This document shows positions 6,236 through 13,782 of a stretch of DNA of 13,792 bases, piece by piece. The stretch is from an uncultured Ruminococcus sp. (GTDB lineage Bacteria > Bacillota > Clostridia > Oscillospirales > Ruminococcaceae): positions 1-13,792 of the forward strand of contig CALEJX010000470.1 in assembly GCA_937898375.1 (NCBI GenBank), read 5' to 3'. Made by a program: the position numbers and the translations under genes. Every line of letters begins with the position of its first letter. The first letter of the stretch is position 1. The notes below the pieces were generated by a model. The model made no database searches and was not told the DNA's origin. It saw only the letters and a program-made list of their open reading frames with translations.

Positions 6236-7390
6236 TTAGCTATTTACTGTTTCCATGATAGCGTCGATTATTTCAGGGAAATACCAGCCGCCCTCGGATC
6301 TGTTGAGAAGTCCGAAGTTCTCGCCGTTTCCTATTCTTGTGCCGTTATCCCACCAACAGCATGGTACGCCGTACTGCTTTGCGGTGCTGAGATAATCCTT
6401 TGCACACTGAACTCTTGCTTCTGTATTGTCCTTATTCACAGAGCCGAACTCGCCGATTATTACAGGGATACCCTTGCTAAGAAAAACGTCATTGATATCT
6501 GAGAAAAGCGTTGTGATAGAGGGATCTACGCTTGTATACTGGTCTGTACCCTTTGTATCAAGAGCGAATGAATATGGGAGATAAGCGTGGATAGAAACTA
6601 TTATCTTATCGTCGCCCTGCGGAACTTTGAGGGCTTCCATGTTCTGTCTTGATGATGAAGCGGCATATGGCGTTACCATTATACATCTGTTAGGGTTGTT
6701 TCCGCCTGACGCACGGACAGTTTCAACAAACGCCTTTGCATACTGATTTACAACTTCTCTTGACTCGGCGTCGCCGACCCACTCGTTGCCCTCGCCTCTA
6801 AGTCTAGGCTCGTTCACGCCCTCGAAAATGAGGTGTTCGTCATAGCCCTGAAATCTGTCGCATATCTGCTTCCAGAGGGCTTTTAGCTGCTCAACGTCCT
6901 TATCGGCACGGTCTTTCTTTGGCATATACCACTCCTCGTGGTGGGTGTTGAGGATAACGAACATTCCGTTGTCGATACCATAATCGACAATTTCCTGAAC
7001 TCTGTTCATCCAAGCTTCATCAACTGTATAGTTCTCATCCATGTGAGTACCCCATGAAACAGGAAGTCTGAACACATTGAAGCCTGCTTCCTTGACCTGG
7101 TCTATCATAACTTTTGAAGTTTCAACGTTTCCCCATGAAGTCTCGGCGTCAAGACCTGAACCGCCTGTGGCGTCCATGGTATTGCCCAAGCACCAGCCCA
7201 CTTTCATTTGTGCAACGAGATCCTTTGCAGTTGTCACTGTCATAGGGTCATTGGTATGCTTCTGTGTGCTTTCTGCGGCTGATGAATCGTTTTCAGCCTT
7301 TGACGAGCTGTCTGAACTGCCGCAGGCTGTCATCATTGATACGCCCATTGCAAGGGAAAGCACTGCCGCAAGTATTCTTTTGATTTTCAT
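6236..7390 (-). CDS. GH5-family endo-beta-glucanase (cellulase-like) lipoprotein
   Basis: Secreted, membrane-anchored glycoside hydrolase, 384 aa. A lipoprotein signal (MKIKR, hydrophobic 6-20) ends at lipobox MTAC with C23, then a Ser/Ala-rich linker runs to about 46. The catalytic domain covers about 50-384: GWCLGNTMDA (65-74), FRLPVSWG (107-114), NTHHE (148-152), the acid/base E194 in GVNEP, SIHAY (266-270), the nucleophile E314 in IIGEFGS, and the substrate-stacking WW (346-347). The LGNT-D-W-G pattern suggests subfamily GH5_4 (endoglucanase, xyloglucanase or mixed-linkage glucanase). The usual N of GWNLGNT is C67 here. No dockerin or binding module is present. The start at 7390 was chosen because the signal peptide begins there and AAAGGAAA precedes it. 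It has its own promoter, and its products could feed the cytoplasmic epimerase encoded upstream. Mannanase activity cannot be excluded. Confidence 0.93.
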   Translation of the reverse strand: MKIKRILAAVLSLAMGVSMMTACGSSDSSSKAENDSSAAESTQKHTNDPMTVTTAKDLVAQMKVGWCLGNTMDATGGSGLDAETSWGNVETSKVMIDQVKEAGFNVFRLPVSWGTHMDENYTVDEAWMNRVQEIVDYGIDNGMFVILNTHHEEWYMPKKDRADKDVEQLKALWKQICDRFQGYDEHLIFEGVNEPRLRGEGNEWVGDAESREVVNQYAKAFVETVRASGGNNPNRCIMVTPYAASSSRQNMEALKVPQGDDKIIVSIHAYLPYSFALDTKGTDQYTSVDPSITTLFSDINDVFLSKGIPVIIGEFGSVNKDNTEARVQCAKDYLSTAKQYGVPCCWWDNGTRIGNGENFGLLNRSEGGWYFPEIIDAIMETVNS

Positions 7391-7433
7391 AATATGTTTT
7401 CCTTTCTCGTTTTTATAAAATAATAACATTTAT

Positions 7434-7462
7434 ATTTTAGCTCATTAAAGTGGATTTGTCAA
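7434..7462 (-). promoter_or_regulatory. Sigma-A promoter of the GH5 gene
   Basis: On the minus strand TTGACA (7457-7462) and TAAAAT (7434-7439) are separated by 17 bases. The start should be near 7427, giving a leader of about 37 nt to the ATG at 7390. Confidence 0.8.
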
Positions 7463-7513
7463 TAGATTTTGACATTTTAGCATACACAAAGAGTACGAAC
7501 CATGCCTACTTTT

Positions 7514-7590
7514 TGTAGGGGCGACCTTGGGTCGCCCGATGACTACTAGGTTTGTCAAGAAGCTACGGGCGAACAGTGTTCGCCCCTACA
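7514..7590. repeat. Inverted pair of REP-like GTAG-hairpin modules (copy 2, opposite arrangement)
   Basis: The plus-oriented module (7514-7538) is identical over 25 bp to the one at 6153-6177. The minus-oriented module (7566-7590) differs from 6082-6106 only at two positions of the loop (ACT against AGT). Here the TGTAG ends point outward, whereas in copy 1 they point inward. The spacer is 27 nt. It lies between the PHP gene terminator and the GH5 promoter, so the GH5 gene is bracketed by both copies. Confidence 0.75.
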
Positions 7591-7608
7591 CCATATGATA
7601 GGATATCG

Positions 7609-7647
7609 CAACAAAAACAGGCAGCACCGATCTTGGTACTGCCTGTT
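7609..7647 (-). terminator. Intrinsic terminator of the epimerase-PHP operon
   Basis: A 9-bp stem, AACAGGCAG (7616-7624) with CTGCCTGTT (7639-7647), continues inward with ACC/GGT after one mismatch. On the minus strand it leads into TTTTTGTTG. It lies 10 bases beyond the PHP stop. On the plus strand the hairpin is followed by ATCTTTTT, so it may work weakly in both directions. Confidence 0.7.
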
Positions 7648-7657
7648 ATCTTTTTAT

Positions 7658-8356
7658 CTATCCCTCCGCAGGCTTTGGCGGCACTATGACCTCCAATTCG
7701 CCCGCTTTAAGTGCGGTGATATAATCTGCTATGGAATTGATAGGCTCGTCAGCTGCAACGCCGCTGATACGGCTGTCCTCTACCCACAGGTGGTGATTGT
7801 CCGTGCCGCCTGTTTGCTTGAAGCCGAACTGCTGGGCATACCATTTGGCACGGTCATTATAGACCTCTTTGCTGTTGCCGCTGTTATAGACTTCAACGCC
7901 GTCTATCCACTTCGGCAGGAGCTTTATTTCATGGATATACCAATCCGCTTCACGGAAAGGGTGGGCATGGACTAGCACGCCGCCTGCTTTATGCACTCTG
8001 TCGGCGAACTGATAAAAGCTTATGTCGCTAAGGTTATCGTTGGCAAGAAGAAAGTCCTTGTCGATACCATAGGTCAAAAGGTCTGCGCCGAAGTAAGAAT
8101 ACTCCAGACCGAAAAAGACTTTCAGACCTATCTCGTCCCCAACTGCTTTGGCATTTTCATAGCCTTTGCAAAACTTGTTCACTCTGTCCTCCCAACTGTC
8201 AAAGTTGGTCACGGCGCAGTTGCCGTTGAAAAAGTGGTCGGTGACGATGATGCCGTCATAACCTAGGGCTTTATAACGCCTTGCCTGCTCTGCTCCGCTT
8301 GCAGAGGCACAGCCGCTTCCTTCGGCGGTATGAAGGTGTGTTTCATACCTGAACAT
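7658..8356 (-). CDS. PHP-domain metal-dependent phosphoesterase
   Basis: A 232-aa cytoplasmic PHP protein of the small stand-alone type, related to DNA polymerase PHP domains and histidinol phosphatase. The metal-binding residues are all in place: H7 and H9 (THLHT), D40-H41 (IIVTDHF), E85 (GLEYS), H130/H132 (VHAHPF) and D186 with H188 (GTDNHH). It should hydrolyse a phosphoester, substrate unknown. The ATG at 8354-8356 shares its A with the epimerase stop codon (TGATG), so translation is coupled to that gene; GAGGGG lies about 10 bases upstream. A longer in-frame ATG at 8392 would overlap the epimerase by 37 bases and is less likely. The coupling suggests a role in the same disaccharide pathway, perhaps clearing a sugar phosphate, but this is inference. 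Confidence 0.88.
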   Translation of the reverse strand: MFRYETHLHTAEGSGCASASGAEQARRYKALGYDGIIVTDHFFNGNCAVTNFDSWEDRVNKFCKGYENAKAVGDEIGLKVFFGLEYSYFGADLLTYGIDKDFLLANDNLSDISFYQFADRVHKAGGVLVHAHPFREADWYIHEIKLLPKWIDGVEVYNSGNSKEVYNDRAKWYAQQFGFKQTGGTDNHHLWVEDSRISGVAADEPINSIADYITALKAGELEVIVPPKPAEG

Positions 8357-9525
8357 CAGAAGTCTACCCCTCTGTTGATGACTTCCATGCACATTCTGCC
8401 GTTATGATATGGGCACTTCCATGGACCGACTATCTCTTTCCAATCATGCGGCTTGTTGTCGTAAGAAACCTCGGAATACCACTCTGAGCCTTCTCTCTTG
8501 TCGATTATCTCAGCCTTGATATAATCCCAAACGCTTCTTGCGCTTTCAAGAAATTTCTTTTCGCCGCTGTGCTGATAAGCATTGATAAAGCCTACAACAG
8601 ACTCGGCTTCTACCCACCATACACGCTTTTTATCTATCTTATCGTTCTCACGCTCGTTGTTCAGTGCGCCGTTATCAAGGGCGATATTCTGGATATTATG
8701 GGAAATTTTCAGATCCATTTCGGCAAACTGCTTTTTAAGCTTCTCGTCGCCCAAAGTATCGCAGGCGAGATCCATGAGCCATGTTGCTTCGATATCGTGA
8801 CCGAATGAGTGGATATCTCCCACAAGGTCAAACTTTGTGTTAAAGAAAACTTTCAGTGCATTAGTTTCAGGGGTATAGACGATATCTCTCATCTGACCAA
8901 GCTGGAACTTAAGTCTTTCGGCAACTCCCTCGTTGTGGTCTGCCTTATAAAGCTCGGTATAAGCTTCGATAAGGTGGAGGATAGCGTTCATTGTTTTATC
9001 AGCCTGCAAGCCGTTCTCGGAAAGTGCGTCGTTTGACACCAAATTCCACTGTCTGTCGAAAGCTTCTCTATAGCCGTACTCATCGAGAGTGTTGTTCTCG
9101 ATATCGTGGAAAAGCTTATAGGCAAGCTCCAAAGCTTCCTTATCGCCGCTTGCGTTATAGTAGCATGACAGTGCATAGATAGCAAATGCTATGTTATAAG
9201 TATGCTTCATAGTGTCGGCAGGCTCGCCCTTATAGTTCATCATCCAATAAACTCCGCCGTATTCATAGTCGATACAGTGGTTTTTGATAAACTCGTAAGC
9301 GTGGCGTGCGTTGTCAAGAAGCGCCTTGTCGCCCAGAGTGATATAAGCTTTTGAATAGAACCAAAGTATTCTTGCGTGGAGGATAACGCCCTTATCAGCC
9401 TGCTTATCAAGCTTGAGGTCATAGCTCATATAGCCGTAAAAACCGCCGTTCTCGTCATCTCTCAGCTTGTTCCAAAACGGAATGATATGTCCTGTAAGTT
9501 CCTTTTTGACTTCTTCGATTATCAT
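8356..9525 (-). CDS. ce: Cellobiose 2-epimerase (N-acylglucosamine 2-epimerase family)
   Basis: Cytoplasmic (alpha/alpha)6-barrel enzyme that interconverts cellobiose with glucosyl-mannose and mannobiose with mannosyl-glucose, without a cofactor. The 389-aa length equals that of the R. albus enzyme as I recall it, and whole segments match from memory (for example IIPFWNKLRDDENGGFYGY and GPWKCPYHNGRMCMEV). The active-site residues fall at the same numbers: R52, H184, H243 and E246 (GHDIEATW), E308 and H374. In R. albus this reaction supplies mannosyl-glucose to a phosphorylase during mannan use; no phosphorylase gene is in this window. The start at 9525 has AAGGAG eight bases upstream. The PHP gene follows with a TGATG overlap, and the DUF1015 gene ends 39 bases upstream. 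A second start within the gene is unlikely. Confidence 0.96.
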   Translation of the reverse strand: MIIEEVKKELTGHIIPFWNKLRDDENGGFYGYMSYDLKLDKQADKGVILHARILWFYSKAYITLGDKALLDNARHAYEFIKNHCIDYEYGGVYWMMNYKGEPADTMKHTYNIAFAIYALSCYYNASGDKEALELAYKLFHDIENNTLDEYGYREAFDRQWNLVSNDALSENGLQADKTMNAILHLIEAYTELYKADHNEGVAERLKFQLGQMRDIVYTPETNALKVFFNTKFDLVGDIHSFGHDIEATWLMDLACDTLGDEKLKKQFAEMDLKISHNIQNIALDNGALNNERENDKIDKKRVWWVEAESVVGFINAYQHSGEKKFLESARSVWDYIKAEIIDKREGSEWYSEVSYDNKPHDWKEIVGPWKCPYHNGRMCMEVINRGVDF

Positions 9526-9564
9526 CGTAAAAACTCCTTTTTAAATATATTGTCTACGATATTT

Positions 9565-10827
9565 CTATTTCAATATTTTCCTTGCTTCAACATAAAATCT
9601 CTTATCCTCGGCATGACCCATGGAGAACGTTTTTCTTGGCAGTGCGCCGTCAACGATAACTGTAGGGAAAAGCTCTTCCTTGCCCATGTCAGGGAGCATA
9701 AAGCCTATGGAATTTTCCTTTGCGGAAAGTTCTCTTATAACGTCTGCGCCGTGGATATAGTCCACCTTGCCGCCTTTTTCCTTTATATAGCCGTCAAGAA
9801 AATTCTGCAGCGAACCCACAGTGAGCTTTGAAGTCGGCTTATGGATATAGAGGGTCTTTTCCTCGCCGTTGTCGCAAACAACTATTGCCTGCTCTGCCTT
9901 TTCATCAGAAAGTTCAAGAGCCGCTGTCATTTCGCTCATAAGAGCCTTTGTGTCAACGTCTGTAACTATCCTATGGATAGCTTCAAATTCAAGTGCAGGT
10001 GAATGGAGGTTCACTATCTCAACAAGGGCATATCTGCAAAGAGCATTGCTCATGTCCTTATGGGGGTTTTCTCTCTTCTGCTCCTCATAAAATTCCTTTG
10101 CAGTGGCAAGGGAATGGTTGCCGTCGCCCATTGCGTAAACAAGCGGTGAAGTTTCGTTAAGACCATACTTTGCATTGAAAGCATTGATATCGCCAAGCTT
10201 TTCAAGTGCGGAAATTATCTTTTCCTGCATAGGCTTTTCAATAAGATAGCCTGCGATATGACCGCCCTTTTTCATAAGGTCAAAGTCATAGAGCTTTTTC
10301 ATTTCTGCCTTGTGGGCTTCAAGCGGCTCAACAACGCTCTTTTCTGTATCGTCAACGAGTATCATTATATGCGGCAGCTCGATAGGTGCGCCACGTCTTA
10401 CCTTTATTCTAGGTGGTATTCTCTCCACAACTGTGGCTTCTGTTGCTCTTACAGCAGACTTTGAGCCTTTGCGGTAGTCATACTCTTCAAGGTCGATAGC
10501 GCCAACAATGCCCGCTCTTACCTTTCCGTCAGACTGTGTTCTTTCAACGTATATCATGGCGTCCTTATACTCTTCAAAAACGCCCTCGCTGATATAGCTG
10601 TCCATATTCTTATGTATGTCGGCTATTCTTTCATCAACGTTATCGTCCTCCAGATAGACCTCCGGCAGGATAAGGTTCAAAGCGCTTTTTGCACCCTTTG
10701 TTATCTTCTCCACGTCAGCCCAATACTCAGGCTCAGAGGTATACTGGTCGCAGGCAACTACTGCCCATTTTGACATATCGGCGTTCTTAGGCAGAAGAAT
10801 ATCTGCACTTTTAAATGCTGTTGACAT
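9565..10827 (-). CDS. DUF1015 family protein, function unknown
   Basis: A 420-aa soluble protein of the DUF1015 family, recognised by the start (FKSADILLPKNA, then VVACDQYTSEPEYW), the central RATE-x4-R-x-PPR (127-140), and the DGNHS motif at 235-239, where many members have DGHHR. No signal peptide or membrane segment is seen. No biochemical role is established that I know of, and the conserved Asp/His/Arg cluster hints at an enzyme. The start at 10827 has TAGGAG at about 10 bases. It lies between secA, with a hairpin in between, and the epimerase gene 39 bp downstream, for which no separate promoter is visible. It may therefore head the DUF1015-epimerase-PHP unit. No convincing promoter is seen in the 33 bases between the secA hairpin and the ATG. 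Confidence 0.88.
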   Translation of the reverse strand: MSTAFKSADILLPKNADMSKWAVVACDQYTSEPEYWADVEKITKGAKSALNLILPEVYLEDDNVDERIADIHKNMDSYISEGVFEEYKDAMIYVERTQSDGKVRAGIVGAIDLEEYDYRKGSKSAVRATEATVVERIPPRIKVRRGAPIELPHIMILVDDTEKSVVEPLEAHKAEMKKLYDFDLMKKGGHIAGYLIEKPMQEKIISALEKLGDINAFNAKYGLNETSPLVYAMGDGNHSLATAKEFYEEQKRENPHKDMSNALCRYALVEIVNLHSPALEFEAIHRIVTDVDTKALMSEMTAALELSDEKAEQAIVVCDNGEEKTLYIHKPTSKLTVGSLQNFLDGYIKEKGGKVDYIHGADVIRELSAKENSIGFMLPDMGKEELFPTVIVDGALPRKTFSMGHAEDKRFYVEARKILK

Positions 10828-10854
10828 TTCACTACACTCCTATTATTCTTATAT

Positions 10855-10886
10855 CCAAAACAGGACGGCTGTTTTGACCGTCCTGT
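10855..10886 (-). terminator. Intrinsic terminator after secA
   Basis: A 9-bp stem, ACAGGACGG (10860-10868) with CCGTCCTGT (10878-10886), around a 9-nt loop, followed on the minus strand by TTTTGG. The U-tract is short, so some read-through into the DUF1015 gene is plausible. Confidence 0.65.
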
Positions 10887-10895
10887 ATATTGCTT

Positions 10896-11786
10896 TTATT
10901 CCTCAGAGCTGTTGGAGCTATCCTCTGTCTGCTCTGCTTCGTCAGCCTGTGCGCCGTTTCCTGCGCCGCAGCAATTTTTATACTTCTTGCCGCTTCCGCA
11001 TGGGCACAGATCGTTCCTGCCCGGCTTCTTAGCCTTTCTTACGGTCATGTTATGATGCTCGCCCGGCTTAAGAACGTCCTCTCTCTTTGGAGCGGCATTG
11101 TTCTTTCTTACCTGAATGGTGAACAACATTCTGACTGTATCCTCACGGATAGAAGCGACCATATCGTCGAACATATCCATACCTTCCATACGGTACTCGA
11201 CAACAGGGTTTTTCTGACCGTATGAACGCAGACCGATACCCTTTTTCAGCTCGTCCATATCATCGATATGAGCCATCCACTTTGTATCTACTACCTTAAG
11301 AAGAACGACTCTTTCTATCTCATGGAGAAGTTCCTGACCCAAGTCTTCCTCACGCTTTGCGTATATCTTCAAGGCTCTGTCTTCAAGCAGGTCGATTATA
11401 TCCTGCTTTGATATCTCGTCAAGCTCCTGTGGGGTATAGTTGAAATCGTCCTCAACTGTGATGATACCCATAAGTCTGTCCTTAAGACCCTGCAGGTTCC
11501 AATTGTCCTGAACGTCCTCATCGGTGATATACATATTTACAGAGTCCTCAACGAACTCCTTTATCATGCCGAGAATGTTCTCGTGGAGGTCCTCTCCGTC
11601 AAGCACCTGCTGTCTTTGCTTATAGATTATCTCACGCTGTGTGTTCATAACGTCGTCGTAGTTAAGGACGTTCTTTCTGATGTTGAAGTTTCTGCCCTCG
11701 ATCTTCTTCTGTGACGACTCGATAACGCCTGTGAGCATTTTTGACTGTATAGGTGTATTCTCGTCAACTTTGAGAGTGTCCATCAT
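10896..11786 (-). CDS. secA: SecA C-terminal half (helical scaffold, wing and Zn-binding domains), separate reading frame
   Basis: 296 aa corresponding to the C34 part of the SecA preprotein translocase motor. It begins at the helical scaffold (MMDTLKVDENTPIQSKM) and continues through the IEGRNFNIRK and YDDVMNTQRE helix (about 29-52) and the scaffold/two-helix finger region (VVDTKWMAHIDDMDELKKGI, 165-184). It ends with the SEC-C zinc site C261-x-C263-x8-C272-C273, which contacts SecB or lipid. It is in a different frame from the motor half; its ATG overlaps that gene's stop as ATGA (11783-11786), with only a weak GAGAG upstream. Read in this frame, the codons just before the ATG give E-T-A, which fits the SecA family (B. 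subtilis has T-M-A before M-L-D). This suggests that an ancestral single gene was broken here by 4 bases. It is either a coupled two-gene secA or a frameshift or sequencing error. Confidence 0.9.
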   Translation of the reverse strand: MMDTLKVDENTPIQSKMLTGVIESSQKKIEGRNFNIRKNVLNYDDVMNTQREIIYKQRQQVLDGEDLHENILGMIKEFVEDSVNMYITDEDVQDNWNLQGLKDRLMGIITVEDDFNYTPQELDEISKQDIIDLLEDRALKIYAKREEDLGQELLHEIERVVLLKVVDTKWMAHIDDMDELKKGIGLRSYGQKNPVVEYRMEGMDMFDDMVASIREDTVRMLFTIQVRKNNAAPKREDVLKPGEHHNMTVRKAKKPGRNDLCPCGSGKKYKNCCGAGNGAQADEAEQTEDSSNSSEE

Positions 11787-13666
11787 GGCTGTCTCTCGCC
11801 GCCGAAAATTCTCATAAGGTCGTCTTCAAGTGAGAGGAAGAATGTGCTTTCGCCTGGGTCGCCCTGACGTCCTGAACGTCCTCTCAGCTGATTGTCGATA
11901 CGTCTTGACTCGTGTCTTTCTGTACCGATGATATAAAGTCCGCCTGCTTCTCTTACCTTTTCTGCAAGCTCCTTTACTTCTTCTGAATACTTTGCATAAA
12001 GCTTCTTATACTCTGCTCTTGCAGCCAAAACTTCCTCGTCCTGAGTGTTTGAGAAGCCTGCTGCTTCTACAGCTACTTCCTCAGAATAGCCCATTTTCTG
12101 GAGGTCTGCAAGTGACTTATACTCAGCGTTACCGCCCAGCATGATATCAGTACCACGTCCTGCCATGTTGGTAGCGATTGTAACAGCGCCGTATTTACCT
12201 GCCTGTGCAACTATCATAGCCTCACGGTCATGGTGCTTAGCGTTAAGTACCTCGTGCTTGATGCCCTTGTTTTTCAGAAGTCTTGAAAGATACTCTGACT
12301 TCTCAACGGAAACAGTACCAACGAGGACAGGCTGTCCCTTTTTATGGCACTCTATTACCTGCTCGATAACAGCGTTGAACTTGCCCTTTTCTGTTTTGAA
12401 AACAACGTCAGGGTGGTCAACTCTGATAACAGGCTTGTTGGTAGGTATCTCGATAACGTCAAGCTTATATATCTCTCTGAACTCGTCCTCCTCAGTAATG
12501 GCAGTACCTGTCATACCTGACAGCTTGCCGTAAAGACGAAAGTAGTTCTGATATGTGATAGTAGCGATAGTCTTTGACTCTCTTGCTATCTCAACGCCCT
12601 CTTTTGCTTCGATAGCCTGATGCAGACCGTCATTGAAACGTCTGCCCTGCATGATACGGCCTGTGAACTCGTCTACGATAAGGACTTCGCCGTCCTTGAC
12701 AACATAGTCGATATCCTTTTTCATAACGCCGTTTGCCTTGATAGCCTGATTGATATGGTGAGCAAGGGTCATATTGTCAGCGTCCATAAGGTTTATAACG
12801 TTGAACGCCTTTTCTGCTTTCTTTACGCCGCTCTTTGTAAGAGTTGCGGTCTTAGCCTTTTCGTCGATGATATAGTCGCCGTCGAGAAGGTCGTTATCTG
12901 CCTTATCGTCCATTTCAACAACGGTAACAGGCTTCAATGTCTTTGCAAATCTGTCGGCAAGGGAATAAAGCTTTGTTGACTTGTCGCCCTGACCTGAAAT
13001 GATAAGCGGAGTTCTCGCTTCGTCTATGAGGATAGAGTCCACCTCGTCCACGATAGCGAAAGCGTGCTCTCTCTGCACCTTATCTTTCTTATAAATAACC
13101 ATGTTGTCACGGAGGTAATCAAAGCCGAACTCGTTGTTTGTACCATATGTAATATCGGCATTATAAGCTTCTCTCTTCTGCTCTTTGTTCATGCCTGTGA
13201 GCACAACGCCGATAGAAGTGTTCAGGAAGTGGAACACCTTGCCCATTTCCTCAGACTGGAACTTAGCAAGATAGTCGTTTACTGTTACAACGTGAACGCC
13301 CTTTCCTGTAAGGGAGTTAGCGTAAGCCGCCAGACAAGCAACGAGAGTTTTACCTTCACCTGTTTTCATTTCGGCGATACGTCCCTGATGAAGAACGATA
13401 GCACCGATTATCTGAACAGGATAAGGCTTTTTGCCAAGCACTCTGAACGCAGCTTCACGGCAAACCGCAAGAGCGTCAGGAAGAATGTCATCGAGAGTTG
13501 AAAGCTCGTCCAGCTTGCCCCTCAAAATGGCAGTCTGTCCGCCCAGCTCTTCGTCAGACATATCGGCATACTTAGCTTCAAGCTCAAGCACCTTATTCTT
13601 TATAGGCTCGATCTTGGCAAGCTCTTTTTTAGAATAGTTGCCGAATATTTTATCAAATAATCCCAT
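11783..13666 (-). CDS. secA: SecA N-terminal half (ATPase motor and preprotein cross-linking domains), ends early
   Basis: 627 aa corresponding to the N68 part of SecA, the ATPase that pushes preproteins through SecYEG. Walker A MKTGEGKT is at 100-107, Walker B VDEVD at 206-210, and the preprotein-binding region at about 225-370. Motor-2 motifs are MAGRGTDI (501-508) and QLRGRSGRQGDPG (593-605). An insertion of about 60 residues (515-575), also found in E. coli-type SecA, precedes GGLYIIGTERHESRRID. The frame stops after GGERQP, where intact SecA continues into the helical scaffold; the other half is at 10896-11786. All motor motifs are intact and there is no other sign of decay. The ATG has AGGTGGA about 7 bases upstream. 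With the second half the total is about 920 aa, normal for SecA. Confidence 0.92.
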   Translation of the reverse strand: MGLFDKIFGNYSKKELAKIEPIKNKVLELEAKYADMSDEELGGQTAILRGKLDELSTLDDILPDALAVCREAAFRVLGKKPYPVQIIGAIVLHQGRIAEMKTGEGKTLVACLAAYANSLTGKGVHVVTVNDYLAKFQSEEMGKVFHFLNTSIGVVLTGMNKEQKREAYNADITYGTNNEFGFDYLRDNMVIYKKDKVQREHAFAIVDEVDSILIDEARTPLIISGQGDKSTKLYSLADRFAKTLKPVTVVEMDDKADNDLLDGDYIIDEKAKTATLTKSGVKKAEKAFNVINLMDADNMTLAHHINQAIKANGVMKKDIDYVVKDGEVLIVDEFTGRIMQGRRFNDGLHQAIEAKEGVEIARESKTIATITYQNYFRLYGKLSGMTGTAITEEDEFREIYKLDVIEIPTNKPVIRVDHPDVVFKTEKGKFNAVIEQVIECHKKGQPVLVGTVSVEKSEYLSRLLKNKGIKHEVLNAKHHDREAMIVAQAGKYGAVTIATNMAGRGTDIMLGGNAEYKSLADLQKMGYSEEVAVEAAGFSNTQDEEVLAARAEYKKLYAKYSEEVKELAEKVREAGGLYIIGTERHESRRIDNQLRGRSGRQGDPGESTFFLSLEDDLMRIFGGERQP

Positions 13667-13753
13667 TTTTCAATCCACCTTTATTTGTTCCCCTGTCAGA
13701 ATTTATGGCAGGAAAAAGTTAAAAAATATACTATGCTATAAATACACTATTAT

Positions 13754-13782
13754 ATTATACAATATCCCCCTTTAAAAGTCAA
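13754..13782 (-). promoter_or_regulatory. secA: Sigma-A promoter of secA
   Basis: On the minus strand TTGACT (13777-13782) and TATAAT (13754-13759) are separated by 17 bases. The start should be near 13747, leaving a leader of about 80 nt with no strong hairpin and no SecM-like reading frame that I can support. Confidence 0.8.

Noticed and set aside
9376..9831. 151-codon open frame on the plus strand across the epimerase 5' end and DUF1015 3' end
   Set aside because: It runs antisense to two well-supported genes, lacks a ribosome-binding site and resembles no family; the codon bias of the opposite strand creates it.
10828..10860. Promoter for the DUF1015 gene
   Set aside because: A TATAAG lies in the gap on the minus strand, but no acceptable -35 box stands 16-18 bases upstream, where the terminator stem lies.
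11783..11810. Programmed ribosomal frameshift joining the two secA halves
   Set aside because: A -1 shift would join the frames, but there is no X-XXY-YYZ slippery heptamer and no obvious downstream stem-loop. ATGA re-initiation or an indel explains the arrangement better.
13064..13501. 145-codon open frame antisense to secA
   Set aside because: It lies wholly opposite conserved SecA motor sequence, with no start signal or recognisable domain.
13690..13720. Hairpin in the secA leader that could sense secretion
   Set aside because: The CCTG/CAGG pairing is only about 4-5 bp with a long AT-rich loop, and no arrest-peptide frame is present.
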